The position numbers were made by a program, and so were the translations under genes. From an uncultured Bacilli bacterium (lineage in GTDB: Bacteria > Bacillota_I > Bacilli_A > RF39 > UBA660), in NCBI GenBank assembly GCA_934183155.1, contig CAKPSB010000006.1:1-64000 (forward strand): a stretch of 64,000 nt of DNA, given 5' to 3'. A model generated the notes under the pieces. That model had not been told where the DNA came from. It saw only the letters and a program-made list of their open reading frames with translations, and ran no database searches. The stretch's first letter is position 1. Each line of letters opens with the position of its first letter. Positions 50,415 to 60,473 of this stretch are shown piece by piece.

Positions 50415-53003
50415 ATGGAAAATAAACATATTGATGATGAAATTTTAAGTGAATATAGAAAAATTAGTTCTTTGACTAATGATAAACTTTTTAATAATTT
50501 TAAAAGTAAGGAAGATGGTCTTTCTAATAATGAGGCTAATTATCGCTTAAAAGTTTATGGAAAAAACGTTATAAAAGATGAAAAAATTAAAAAATGGTAT
50601 GATTTTTTATTTGATTCTTGTAAGGATCCCTTTATTTATATTTTAACTGTTTTAGCTATTATTGACTTGATTTTAGGTGATGTACTTGGTGCCTTAATTA
50701 TATTTGTTTTAGCTTCAATTAGTATTATTATTAGGCTTGTTCAAGATTATTCAGCTTATAAATTTGATAGAAAATTAAGAAATAGACTTTTTACTAAAGC
50801 TAATGTATTAAGAGATAATAAAAATGTGGAAATTAAAACTTCTAACTTGGTTGTTGGGGATATTGTGCAATTAAATGCTGGAGCAATTATTCCCGCTGAT
50901 ATAGTTTTACTATCTTCAAATGATTTATTTATTAATCAATCTGTTTTTACTGGTGAGAGTGTACCTACTGAGAAAAAATCAGGTGAATGTGATATTAAGT
51001 CTTTACTAACGGCGGATAATATTTGCTTAATGAACTGCTGCGTTGTTAGTGGTAGTGCGACTGGTTTAGTAATTGAAACAGGAAAGAACACTTATATTGG
51101 ACGAATTTCAAAGGAAATGGGGGAAAAAGCTCCACTTACTAATTTTCAAGTTGGTATGCAGGCAGTAAGCAAAACTTTAATTACTTATATGGTGGTAATT
51201 ACTATTGCGGTATTTATTTTAAATTCTTTATTACATCGTGATTTACTTCAAGCGTTGCTTTTTTCTATATCAGTAGCAGTTGGTATAACTCCGGGTATGC
51301 TTCCTATGATTGTTAATGTTAATCTTTCGAAGGGTACTAAGACGCTTGCTAAAAAAAGAACTTTAGTAAAGCGGATTGAAGCTATTGAAAATTTAGGTGC
51401 TATTGATATTCTTTGTACTGATAAAACAGGAACTCTTACTCAAAATCAAATTACCTTACAATATTATAGAAATGTAAATGGTAAGGAGGATGAGACAATT
51501 TTAAAATATGCTTATCTTAACAGTTTATATTCTACTGGTATTAAAAATATTATTGATAGAGCTATTATGAGTTATGCGACTAGTCATGATGTTAAAAACA
51601 AGGTATCACACTATAAGAAAATTGACGAGATTCCATTTGATTATAATAGACGTTTGGCTAGTGTTGTTGTTAAAAATGGGGAAAAGGTAAGAATACTTAC
51701 TAAAGGAGCTTTAACTGAAGTTTTAAAAAAATGTACTAAAGTTAAATATCAAAATAAAGTTATGGATATTAATAGTGACTTAATTTATAAAATTAAAGCG
51801 GATGTTCAAAAGTTAATATCTGATGGTATGCAAGTAATTGCCCTTGCTGAAAAAGAGGATTATAGTGGTGTTAATAATTTTAGTGTTAAAGATGAATGTG
51901 ATTTAATATTTATTGGCTATGTTGCTTTTTTAGACCCTCCTAAAAAAGAAGTTAAAACTGTTTTAAAAAAATTACTTTCAGTTGGTGTTCATACTAAAAT
52001 TTTAACTGGGGATAATCCCGAAGCTACTAAAGTAATATGTAAAGAGGCTGGATTAAATATTAATGAGGTTTTGATTGGTGAAGATGTTGATAAATTAACT
52101 GATAAAGAGCTTGCTAAAAAGGTTGAAATTTCAGATATATTTGCTAGACTTACACCTTTACAAAAACAAAGAATCGTAGATACTTTAAAAAGAAATGGCC
52201 ACGTTGTCGGATATATGGGAGATGGGGTTAATGATGCCCCTTCACTAATACAAGCGGATGTTGGAATTAGTGTTGATTCGGCTACTGATATTGCTAAAGA
52301 ATCTAGTGATATTATTTTACTTGAAAAAAGTTTAAAAGTTGTCTATGATGGTGTTTTAGAAGGTAGAAGAGTATATGGTAATATCATGAAGTATATGAAA
52401 ATGGCTTTATCAGCTTCATTTGGCGATGTGTTTAGTGTCTTTTTGGCTAGTATTTGTTTGCCATTTTTACCAATGATTCCGATTCAATTTTTGCTTCAGG
52501 ATTTACTTTATGACACTTCTCAAATAGCTATTCCTTTTGATAATGTTGATGAAGATTTTTTAATTAAACCTCACAAATGGGATACAAGTGATTTAAAAGA
52601 TTTTATGAATGTTATGGGAATTACTGCTTCAGTTATTGATTTGATTGCTTTTGCAGTATTCTGGTTCTTGCTTGGATATAATACGGTGGAAAAAACAGTT
52701 GCCTTCCAAACAGCTTGGTTTATTGAAGGTGTTATTTCTCAAACAATGATTGTTCATTTTATTAGAACAGAGAAAATTCCTTTTGTTGAATCAATTGCAA
52801 ATAAATGGTTACTTCTTTCAACATCACTTTGTATTATTGCTTCAATGATTTTACCTTTGCTACTAAAGGGTGTTAAAGATTTTCATTTTACAGCTTTACC
52901 TTTTGCGTTTTATATGTATGTAATTATTTTAATGATTTTGTATGCTATATTAACAGAATTTGTGAAACATTATTACATAAAAAAACATCACAGATGGTTA
53001 TAA
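50415..53003 (+). CDS. mgtA: magnesium-importing P-type ATPase (MgtA/MgtB type)
   Basis: An 862-aa P3B-type ATPase that brings Mg2+ into the cell. The phosphorylation site DKTGTLT is at 336-342; TGES at 179-182; GDGVND in the hinge; membrane helices M1-M2 at about 72-108, M3-M4 at 255-300, and M5-M10 at the end. VGITPGMLPMIVNVNLSKGT in M4 is typical of MgtA/MgtB and distinguishes it from Ca or Na pumps. The ATG follows AGGGAG. It has its own promoter after the toxin module's terminator; an M-box is not seen. Confidence 0.93.
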   Translation: MENKHIDDEILSEYRKISSLTNDKLFNNFKSKEDGLSNNEANYRLKVYGKNVIKDEKIKKWYDFLFDSCKDPFIYILTVLAIIDLILGDVLGALIIFVLASISIIIRLVQDYSAYKFDRKLRNRLFTKANVLRDNKNVEIKTSNLVVGDIVQLNAGAIIPADIVLLSSNDLFINQSVFTGESVPTEKKSGECDIKSLLTADNICLMNCCVVSGSATGLVIETGKNTYIGRISKEMGEKAPLTNFQVGMQAVSKTLITYMVVITIAVFILNSLLHRDLLQALLFSISVAVGITPGMLPMIVNVNLSKGTKTLAKKRTLVKRIEAIENLGAIDILCTDKTGTLTQNQITLQYYRNVNGKEDETILKYAYLNSLYSTGIKNIIDRAIMSYATSHDVKNKVSHYKKIDEIPFDYNRRLASVVVKNGEKVRILTKGALTEVLKKCTKVKYQNKVMDINSDLIYKIKADVQKLISDGMQVIALAEKEDYSGVNNFSVKDECDLIFIGYVAFLDPPKKEVKTVLKKLLSVGVHTKILTGDNPEATKVICKEAGLNINEVLIGEDVDKLTDKELAKKVEISDIFARLTPLQKQRIVDTLKRNGHVVGYMGDGVNDAPSLIQADVGISVDSATDIAKESSDIILLEKSLKVVYDGVLEGRRVYGNIMKYMKMALSASFGDVFSVFLASICLPFLPMIPIQFLLQDLLYDTSQIAIPFDNVDEDFLIKPHKWDTSDLKDFMNVMGITASVIDLIAFAVFWFLLGYNTVEKTVAFQTAWFIEGVISQTMIVHFIRTEKIPFVESIANKWLLLSTSLCIIASMILPLLLKGVKDFHFTALPFAFYMYVIILMILYAILTEFVKHYYIKKHHRWL

Positions 53004-53029
53004 GTATAGGCTTTGGCTTATGCTTTTTT
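53003..53029 (+). terminator. terminator after mgtA
   Basis: 8-bp stem GTATAGGC with GCTTATGC including two G-T pairs (53003-53010 and 53015-53022, TTTG loop) followed by TTTTTTTG. The 53030-53196 gap then holds AT-rich DNA with a TATAAT at 53167-53172 before pth. Confidence 0.75.
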
Positions 53030-53196
53030 TGTTTTTAAATATTTTAATTGTTTTTCCTTATACTTTTTTTAACTTGCTACTCATATGAATTTTTCAATAT
53101 TGATGGGCTGATTTTCAATTTAAGTTAACAATTTTTAAATTAGTTTCTTTTTAACTGAAAATATAGTATAATACCTATGGAAAAACGGGTGATTTT

Positions 53197-53760
53197 ATGA
53201 AGTTAATTGTTGGCTTGGGTAATCCTGGCAAAGAGTATGAAAACACAAGACATAATGCAGGTTTTAAGTTTATTGATAAATACGCTAAATATAAAAATTT
53301 AACTTTTAATAAAGAAAAATTTGGTGGCCTATATACAGAGTTTATGAATAATGGTGAAAAAATTATCTTGTTAAAACCGCAAAAATTTATGAATTTATCA
53401 GGTGAGGTTGTTTTTGAATTTTATAAATTTTATAAAATCAATGTTAATGATATATTGATTATATGTGATGATTTAGATACACCTCTTGGAAAATTAAAAT
53501 TAAAATACAAAGGTTCTCCAGCTGGTCATAATGGCCTTAAAAATATTGAAAATCATCTTAAAACAAATGAATATAAGAGAATTAAAATAGGAATTTCAGA
53601 GGTTTCTGGAGATGATAGAATAGATTACGTTATTGGCAAAATGCCTAAAGAGGAACTTAATGTTTTAGAAAAGGTTACTGATAGATCACCAGAGATACTT
53701 GATGATTATTTGAATATGTCATTTGATAATTTAATGAATAAATATAATCAAAGGGGGTAG
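53197..53760 (+). CDS. pth: peptidyl-tRNA hydrolase
   Basis: A 187-aa enzyme that releases tRNA from peptidyl-tRNA dropped by ribosomes. Motifs: KLIVGLGNPGKEYENTRHNAGF with catalytic His, LLKPQKFMNLSG, and ICDDLDTPLGKLKLKYKGSPAGHNGLK (in part). Length and position before mfd are as in B. subtilis (spoVC-mfd). TATAAT 24 bases upstream and GGGTGA before the ATG. Its end is 5 bases from mfd. Confidence 0.97.
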   Translation: MKLIVGLGNPGKEYENTRHNAGFKFIDKYAKYKNLTFNKEKFGGLYTEFMNNGEKIILLKPQKFMNLSGEVVFEFYKFYKINVNDILIICDDLDTPLGKLKLKYKGSPAGHNGLKNIENHLKTNEYKRIKIGISEVSGDDRIDYVIGKMPKEELNVLEKVTDRSPEILDDYLNMSFDNLMNKYNQRG

Positions 53761-53765
53761 TTACT

Positions 53766-56700
53766 TTGAGTTTTTTGGATAATATATTTAAAAAAGATGC
53801 TCATGAGATAGTTGGCTTGAATAATGAATTAAAAAGCATATATATTTATAATAAGTTTAAAACTAAAAATAAATCAATACTTTTAGTTACTTCTAATTTA
53901 CATGAGGCTGAACAACTATATAGTAGCCTTACTCACCATACTGATAAAGTATGGCTTTTTCCGATGGATGATTTTATTACTTCAGTAGCGGTTGCGACTT
54001 CTCCAGAATTAAAAGTTACTAGATTAGAAACTTTAAATAATATTATTAATGAAGATAAAGTAATTGTTATTACTAATCTTATGGGATATTTAAGATATTT
54101 ACCTAGTAAGGATTTATTTAAAGAAAGTCATATTACTTTAAAAAAGAAAGAGGTATACAATATTGACAATATTGTGGAAAAGTTATTTTCTTTGGGTTAC
54201 AAAAGAGAAGTTACAGTTAATATGACTGGAGAAATTGCGACTAGAGGATTTGTTTTAGATATATTTCCAATTAATTGTGATAATCCTGTCCGTATTGAAT
54301 TTTGGGGAGATGAGATTGATAGTATTAAGTCCTTCAATGTTGATACCCAAATGACTACTGATAAATTGGAACAAATAACAATTAATCCTAATACGGAAAC
54401 TTTATTTAAAAATCATAAATTTGGCGCAGCTCACGATGAGTTAAAAAACGAAGATGGAACTGTTAATATTGCTGGTTATTTGAATAATCCTCAGATAATT
54501 TTTAATAATTATCAAGCTTTATATGCAAATTATGCTTTACTTGTTGATGAGATTACTAATTATAATAAGGGAATAGAGAAAAACATAAAATATATGTTTA
54601 ATCTTGATGAACTATTACCAAGTGATTTAATAGTTTTTGAAGAGTTGGATGAACTATCTTTGAATATTAAAGATAGGTTAATATATAAAAAGGTGAATGT
54701 TGAGTTTTTTCCAAAGGACTCAAAAGATATAAATAAACGATTAAATGAATATTTAAAACTTAGAAAAACAGTTATTATTTGTTTATCTACTAGGTACCAA
54801 GTTAATCATTTAATAGAATTTTTAGGTAATGATAAGGTAACTTATACGAATGAAGATAACATTTTTTCTGATAGAATAAATGTTATTGTTAAAAACTTAA
54901 ATGATGGTTTTCAAACAGAAGAATATGTTGTAATTACTGAGTCTGAACTTTATGGTAAAAAAAGTGAAAGCAATTATAAAACTAAATTTAAATATGGTAC
55001 TAGAATAAAAGATATAACTAAATTAAACATTGGTGATTTTGTTGTTCATGGTTCTTATGGTATTGGTAGATATGTTGGGCTTAAAACTATTGTTAAAAAT
55101 GGACTAAAAAAAGATTATTTAACGATTGTTTATCGTGATGAAGATAAATTATATATTCCTGTTGAGAAGATAGATTTAATTACTAAATATTCATCTGGTG
55201 ATGGAATGCAGCCAAAATTAAGTAAACTTGGAAGTTCTGATTGGCAGAAAACAAAAGCTAGAGCTAGAAAACATGCGGAAGATATTGCTGAAGATTTACT
55301 TAAAGTTTATGCAATTAGAGAATCAAAGAAAGGATTTGCTTTTGATAAGGATGGGAAAGAACAAATAGAATTTGAGAAAGAATTTAAGTATACAGAGACA
55401 GCTGACCAGCTTAGGGTAACAGAAGAGATAAAAAAAGAGATGGAATCTGATAAGCCGATGGACAGATTGCTTTGTGGCGATGTTGGCTATGGTAAAACAG
55501 AAGTTGCTTTTAGGGCGATATTTAAGGCAATTATTTCTGGCAAACAAGCCGCTATTTTATGTCCTACAACAATTCTTTCTAATCAACATTATAAAAATGC
55601 TTTAGAACGTTTTAAAAATTTTCCTGTGGATATTGCTCTTTTAAACCGATTTGTTTCTAAAAAAGATATTGGTGAAACTTTAGATAAGCTTAAAAAAGGG
55701 CAAATTGATTTATTGATTGGAACTCACAGAATATTAAGCGATGATGTGGAGTTTAAAAATTTGGGTTTGCTTGTTATTGATGAGGAACAAAGATTTGGGG
55801 TAAAACATAAAGAAAAAATTAAAAAATATAAAAATAATATTGATGTTTTAACTTTATCGGCAACCCCTATTCCAAGAACATTACAAATGTCAATGGCTGG
55901 TATTAGGAGTTTATCTTTGATTGAAACGCCTCCTAAGGATCGATATCCAATTCAGACATATGTTCTTCCAGAAAATGCTCAAATAATTAAAGATGCTGTT
56001 TTAAAAGAATTAGCTAGAGGCGGACAAACTTTTATTTTATATAATAATGTACAAAATATTGAAAGTAAAAAAGTTGAACTTGAAAGATTAATTCCTACGG
56101 CTAAAATTGGGGTGGCTCATGGTCAAATGACTAAGGATAAACTTGAAATGGTCATGCTTGATTTTATAGATAAAAAATATGATGTGCTTTTATGCACTAC
56201 TATTATAGAGACTGGTATAGATATTGAATCGGCTAATACTTTAATTATTATTGATGCAGATCATTTTGGATTGTCACAACTTTATCAAATTAGGGGACGT
56301 ATTGGTAGAAGTAATAAAATTGCATATTGCTTTTTGATGTATGATAATAAGAAAATATTATCGGAAATAGCTACTAAGAGGTTAAAAGTTATTAAAGATT
56401 TTACAGAACTTGGTAGTGGATTTGCAATTGCAATGCGTGATTTATCAATAAGAGGAGCTGGAGATTTACTTGGTAGTGAACAAGCTGGATTTATTGATAG
56501 TATTGGTGTTGAATTGTTTATGCAGATGGTTAATGAAGAAATTAACAAGCTACAAGGTAAAGAAATTATACCGGAAGATACTAATAATAAATTACCTCTT
56601 ATCGATGTTGAAACTTCTATTGATGACAATTATGTTAGTGATGAAGAGTTAAAAATTGAAATACACAAGAAAATTGCTTCTATTTCTTCCTATGAATCTT

Positions 56701-57053
56701 TGAAAAACGTTAAAAATGAACTTGAAGATAGGTTTGGAAAGTTATCTGATGATTTAATTATTTATATGCATGAAGAATTATTTGAAAGAATGGCTGATAA
56801 GATTAATATTAGAAAAATTAAACAAACTAAAAATTCAGTTGAAATTATGCTTGATAAATCATTAACTAATAGTTTAGATGGAGAAAAATTATTTTATGAA
56901 GTTTCTATGTTATCACGAATGTTTAGATTTAGTATGAATTCTGGCAATTTGACAATTACTTTAGATACTGTTAAGCTAGATAAACATTTTATTTATTATT
57001 TGCTTGATTTACTTAAGATTATTGATAAATGTAGAAAGAAGGAGATAAAGTGA
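53766..57053 (+). CDS. mfd: transcription-repair coupling factor Mfd
   Basis: A 1095-aa DNA translocase that removes RNA polymerase stalled at lesions and recruits UvrA. N-terminal UvrB-like domains with LFPMDDF and GEIATRGFVLDIFP, RNA-polymerase-interacting domain (HGSYGIGRYVGLKTI), RecG-like helicase domain with Walker A GDVGYGKTEVA and DEEQ box VIDEEQRFG, TRG motif region, and C-terminal UvrA-binding autoinhibitory domain. Slightly shorter than the 1177 aa of B. subtilis. The start is a TTG with AAAGGGGG upstream. It ends with GTGA overlapping the next gene. Confidence 0.97.
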   Translation: MSFLDNIFKKDAHEIVGLNNELKSIYIYNKFKTKNKSILLVTSNLHEAEQLYSSLTHHTDKVWLFPMDDFITSVAVATSPELKVTRLETLNNIINEDKVIVITNLMGYLRYLPSKDLFKESHITLKKKEVYNIDNIVEKLFSLGYKREVTVNMTGEIATRGFVLDIFPINCDNPVRIEFWGDEIDSIKSFNVDTQMTTDKLEQITINPNTETLFKNHKFGAAHDELKNEDGTVNIAGYLNNPQIIFNNYQALYANYALLVDEITNYNKGIEKNIKYMFNLDELLPSDLIVFEELDELSLNIKDRLIYKKVNVEFFPKDSKDINKRLNEYLKLRKTVIICLSTRYQVNHLIEFLGNDKVTYTNEDNIFSDRINVIVKNLNDGFQTEEYVVITESELYGKKSESNYKTKFKYGTRIKDITKLNIGDFVVHGSYGIGRYVGLKTIVKNGLKKDYLTIVYRDEDKLYIPVEKIDLITKYSSGDGMQPKLSKLGSSDWQKTKARARKHAEDIAEDLLKVYAIRESKKGFAFDKDGKEQIEFEKEFKYTETADQLRVTEEIKKEMESDKPMDRLLCGDVGYGKTEVAFRAIFKAIISGKQAAILCPTTILSNQHYKNALERFKNFPVDIALLNRFVSKKDIGETLDKLKKGQIDLLIGTHRILSDDVEFKNLGLLVIDEEQRFGVKHKEKIKKYKNNIDVLTLSATPIPRTLQMSMAGIRSLSLIETPPKDRYPIQTYVLPENAQIIKDAVLKELARGGQTFILYNNVQNIESKKVELERLIPTAKIGVAHGQMTKDKLEMVMLDFIDKKYDVLLCTTIIETGIDIESANTLIIIDADHFGLSQLYQIRGRIGRSNKIAYCFLMYDNKKILSEIATKRLKVIKDFTELGSGFAIAMRDLSIRGAGDLLGSEQAGFIDSIGVELFMQMVNEEINKLQGKEIIPEDTNNKLPLIDVETSIDDNYVSDEELKIEIHKKIASISSYESLKNVKNELEDRFGKLSDDLIIYMHEELFERMADKINIRKIKQTKNSVEIMLDKSLTNSLDGEKLFYEVSMLSRMFRFSMNSGNLTITLDTVKLDKHFIYYLLDLLKIIDKCRKKEIK

Positions 57054-57346
57054 CTTTTCCTAAATATAGTAAAGAAAATGAAATCGATTTAAATAAGGTT
57101 ATAAAAGTTAAATATAAAAACTGTCAGCCTTATAAAAAAATGAAATTATTTACGAATGATATTAAATTGGCTTTAATTTCTTCTTCTTCATTTTTATTAC
57201 TTTCTCAAGTTCAACCTGAATTTGCTACTACTTATTATGTAATTGCTGGCAGTCTTCTTATTTATTCTTTTGCCAATCTTTATTCACATAAGGCAAACAA
57301 CAATAAGATTAAAAAAATAAATAAAAAAAAATTCACTATTAAATGA
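57050..57346 (+). CDS. small two-helix membrane protein after mfd
   Basis: A 98-aa protein with two membrane helices (about 40-58 and 63-80), a Lys-rich N-terminal half and a very Lys-rich C-terminal tail. GTG start overlaps the mfd stop (GTGA) and follows AGAAGGAG, so it is cotranscribed and translationally coupled. No family recognised. In B. subtilis spoVT follows mfd; this protein does not resemble it. Confidence 0.7.
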   Translation: MTFPKYSKENEIDLNKVIKVKYKNCQPYKKMKLFTNDIKLALISSSSFLLLSQVQPEFATTYYVIAGSLLIYSFANLYSHKANNNKIKKINKKKFTIK

Positions 57347-57374
57347 GGATTAATAAATATATTTGAAAATAGAT

Positions 57375-57402
57375 AAAGGAACTGTTTTTTGGCAGTTCCT
57401 TT
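57375..57402. terminator. bidirectional terminator between mfd operon and addA
   Basis: 10-bp stem AAAGGAACTG with CAGTTCCTTT (57375-57384 and 57393-57402, 8-base loop), T-rich on both sides. Confidence 0.92.
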
Positions 57403-60400
57403 TATATTTTGGTAAATTTTTCATCTAATATTGAATATAAATATATTTTTGTTTCTTTATTTGTTATATTTTCTATATACTTTTTATAGCCTTGTAGTTG
57501 TTTTAAATATTCTTTGTCTTCGGTATGTTTAAGTTTATAATCAACTATTATATTTTCTTTTTCTTTTATTAAAAGCAAATCTATTATTCCGTGATATTCT
57601 TTTTCGTCAGTATAAATAAACTCATATTCTTTATATATTTCAAGGGCGTTTTTTAAAATGCCGCTATTTATAAATGCCATTACTTTTTCTTTTTCAAAGT
57701 TGTTTAATGAGGATACGTTTGGATTAGAAAAATCTATGTTTTCAAATATACTGTGCATTCTAAGACCCAATTCAATATTTGCTTTTTCTTCTTTGGTATA
57801 TAGCTTATGAGTTACTTTAGAGAAATGTGATTTATTTATTATCTGTTTTTCAATATTGATTTCCTTAACATCTAATTTTTTATTTGTTTTAGAAATATAG
57901 TTGCTTGTTTTTGATAAATTGTAATTTTTTGTTAAATCTATTTTAGTTAAATCTATTTTTACTATATATTTTTCAAGTGATTTATAAATTGAATTTAAAA
58001 TATCTTGAAATGATTTGTATTTCAATCTAGTATAGTTTAATACTATACCTTCCTGTTTTTCTGTTAATTCCTCTTGCATGTTTGTTATTAAAATCATTTT
58101 TTCTCTGGCTCTTGTTAAAGCAACATAAAAAAGTCTTATTCTTTCAGATATTTCTTCTTGCATATAATTATTTTTTAATAAGGTTTTTAAAATTGTTGTT
58201 TTTGGTGTTTCCTCAAAATATGGTGAAATTATTCCATACTTTTCTGAAAAATAAAATAGGCTTTTTAAATCTGCATCATTAAAATTTTTAGATAGACCAC
58301 TAAAATAGCATATTGGAAATTCTAGCCCTTTTGAAGCATGAATTGTCATTATTTTAACTGAATTAGATTCTTCTTTATTTAAGGATAATTTTATATCAAG
58401 ACCTGTTTCTAATACTTCTGATAGATAGTTATAAAAATCAATTGGTTGATAGGCTAATTTATCACAGTCTTTAGCTATTTTTAATAGTGAATCTATAACG
58501 GTTGTTCGTTGATTAATATTTCCTACTTTAAGCATTTTCATATATATATCAAATGTATCAATTATTTCGTATAATAACATCTCATTGGTTTTTGTTTTTA
58601 TATTTTCTTTTAATTTGTTGCATTTTTGACAGATAATATTATCTTCAAAATTACCATTTATTATTTCAAATATTTCATTATCCTTTATTTCAAACAAATA
58701 ACTTCTTGCTAAGGATACAAATGAATATTTGAATTTTTCGTCTTTTTTGTTAGATAAAATTAAGTTATATATATGTTTAAATAAAATGATTTCATCTGAA
58801 TTGTTAATGGCTTTATCTCGATATATGGTTATAGGGATGTTTAAGTATTCAAATATTTTTTTATATAGTTCAAAAGATGTAGAACGGTCTATTAGTATAG
58901 CTATATCTTTATAATTAAGTTTATTTTTATTTCCTGTTTCTTTATCCATTATTTCATAATTATTTATTTTCTTTTTTATGTCACTAGCGATAGTAAATAT
59001 TTCTATTTCCTCTTTTGAAAATTGGCTTCCTTTAGCCACTTCATAATTTAATATTTCCATGTTATAATTTTCTTTGTTTATTTTATTATATGAAGTATTA
59101 CCAAATATCATTTGATGAGATGTCTGATAATCAGCACCACCTATATCAAAGTCCATTATTTGATTAAACATTTTATTTATATTATCTAAGACTTCATTTC
59201 TTGAACGGAAATTTTTATTTAAATCTATTTTTATACCGCCTATATTTTTTGAGTAATTTTCGTATTTATTTTTAAAAAGTAGGGGATTTGTGTGTCTAAA
59301 ACGATATATTGATTGCTTTATATCGCCGACCATATATATGTTGTTTTTTTCAATATATGATATAAATTTTTCTTGAATATCATTTGTATCTTGATATTCA
59401 TCAATAAGAATTTCAGAATATTTTTCCTTTAAACTATTTGCTATTGATTTGTTTTCTTTTAATAAATTTATGGCCATTCGTGATATATCAGTAAATTCAA
59501 AAGTATTTTTTTCATTTTTGAATTTTAATACTTCTTCATCTAATTTTAAAATTATTTTAACTATTATATCAACATAATCTTTTGTTTGGTATAAGCTTTT
59601 TTTTATGCTTTCTTCATCTTGATAGCAAAAAAGTTTTTGAAGTTCTTTGATGGTAGAAGTTAATTGTTTTTTTATTTGTTTGGCTTCTTCCTCACTATTT
59701 TTTGGTAAACTTGGAAGACGATCGGGAAAATTGATTTTTATATCATCATATTTTTCAGATGTTAGTATCATATTTAGCGAGGTGGTTAATTTATTTATAT
59801 AGTTTTCTTCAGTATAAAAACTTAGTGAGTGTATTAGTTCTTTAATTTCATGTTTTTTTTCGTTTATAAGTTTGTAATATTCTTCTAAATAATAATTTAT
59901 TTTTTCAACACTATAATACTGATTAAGGTAGTTTTCTAAAAACTCTTTTTTATTATATAAATTATCTAATGAACTGTTTAGATGCATTATATTATTCTTA
60001 ATTGTTTGATCATCTTTTAAGGTGAATTTTTCAATAAGATTTAAAAAATCTTTGTTTTCTTCTTGATAATATTTATCAAATATTTTATCTAAAATATGTT
60101 TTTTTTGTAATTTTATAATGCTTTCGCTGACGATGGAAATATCAGGTGATATGTTCAGCAAATGACTATATTTTTTTACTAATGAAAGGGCGTAAGCGTC
60201 AAATGTTGTTATATCTGCTATATCAACTTTAGGCAATTCACTTTGTAAATTTTCTTTTATTATTTTATTTTTTATACGTTGTTTCATTTCAGCAGCGGCG
60301 GCATTTGTAAAGGTTAAGATGAGTAGGGTATCTAATGATATTCCTTGTTTTAATTTAGTTATTACACGCTCTGATAAAACAGCTGTTTTTCCTGACCCAG

Positions 60401-60473
60401 CTCCTGCTGAAACGATGATATTTTGACCTGTCTTATTGATAGCTTCTGTTTGTTCTTTAGTCCAATTTGGCAT
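57402..60473 (-). CDS. addA: AddA helicase-nuclease subunit
   Basis: A 1023-aa UvrD/RecB-type helicase with nuclease domain, the counterpart of RecBCD for double-strand break repair in Firmicutes. Walker A SAGAGSGKTAVLSE at the N-terminus, DEYQDTN (helicase motif II), GDIKQSIYRFR, and motif VI region LFYVALTRARE. The C-terminal nuclease block reads HGIIDLLL...IIVDYKLKHTED (PD-(D/E)xK). Smaller than B. subtilis AddA (1232 aa). I set the ATG at 60473, 8 bases after GGAGG; a GTG three codons earlier is too close. It overlaps addB by 17 bases. Confidence 0.95.
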   Translation of the reverse strand: MPNWTKEQTEAINKTGQNIIVSAGAGSGKTAVLSERVITKLKQGISLDTLLILTFTNAAAAEMKQRIKNKIIKENLQSELPKVDIADITTFDAYALSLVKKYSHLLNISPDISIVSESIIKLQKKHILDKIFDKYYQEENKDFLNLIEKFTLKDDQTIKNNIMHLNSSLDNLYNKKEFLENYLNQYYSVEKINYYLEEYYKLINEKKHEIKELIHSLSFYTEENYINKLTTSLNMILTSEKYDDIKINFPDRLPSLPKNSEEEAKQIKKQLTSTIKELQKLFCYQDEESIKKSLYQTKDYVDIIVKIILKLDEEVLKFKNEKNTFEFTDISRMAINLLKENKSIANSLKEKYSEILIDEYQDTNDIQEKFISYIEKNNIYMVGDIKQSIYRFRHTNPLLFKNKYENYSKNIGGIKIDLNKNFRSRNEVLDNINKMFNQIMDFDIGGADYQTSHQMIFGNTSYNKINKENYNMEILNYEVAKGSQFSKEEIEIFTIASDIKKKINNYEIMDKETGNKNKLNYKDIAILIDRSTSFELYKKIFEYLNIPITIYRDKAINNSDEIILFKHIYNLILSNKKDEKFKYSFVSLARSYLFEIKDNEIFEIINGNFEDNIICQKCNKLKENIKTKTNEMLLYEIIDTFDIYMKMLKVGNINQRTTVIDSLLKIAKDCDKLAYQPIDFYNYLSEVLETGLDIKLSLNKEESNSVKIMTIHASKGLEFPICYFSGLSKNFNDADLKSLFYFSEKYGIISPYFEETPKTTILKTLLKNNYMQEEISERIRLFYVALTRAREKMILITNMQEELTEKQEGIVLNYTRLKYKSFQDILNSIYKSLEKYIVKIDLTKIDLTKNYNLSKTSNYISKTNKKLDVKEINIEKQIINKSHFSKVTHKLYTKEEKANIELGLRMHSIFENIDFSNPNVSSLNNFEKEKVMAFINSGILKNALEIYKEYEFIYTDEKEYHGIIDLLLIKEKENIIVDYKLKHTEDKEYLKQLQGYKKYIENITNKETKIYLYSILDEKFTKI

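Noticed and set aside
55323..55547. Leftward frames inside mfd
   Set aside because: They are opposite-strand shadows of a clearly coding gene.
4783..57053. Mycoplasma genetic code (TGA = Trp)
   Set aside because: Several well-defined genes end in TGA, Trp is encoded by TGG and the only tRNA-Trp here has anticodon CCA.
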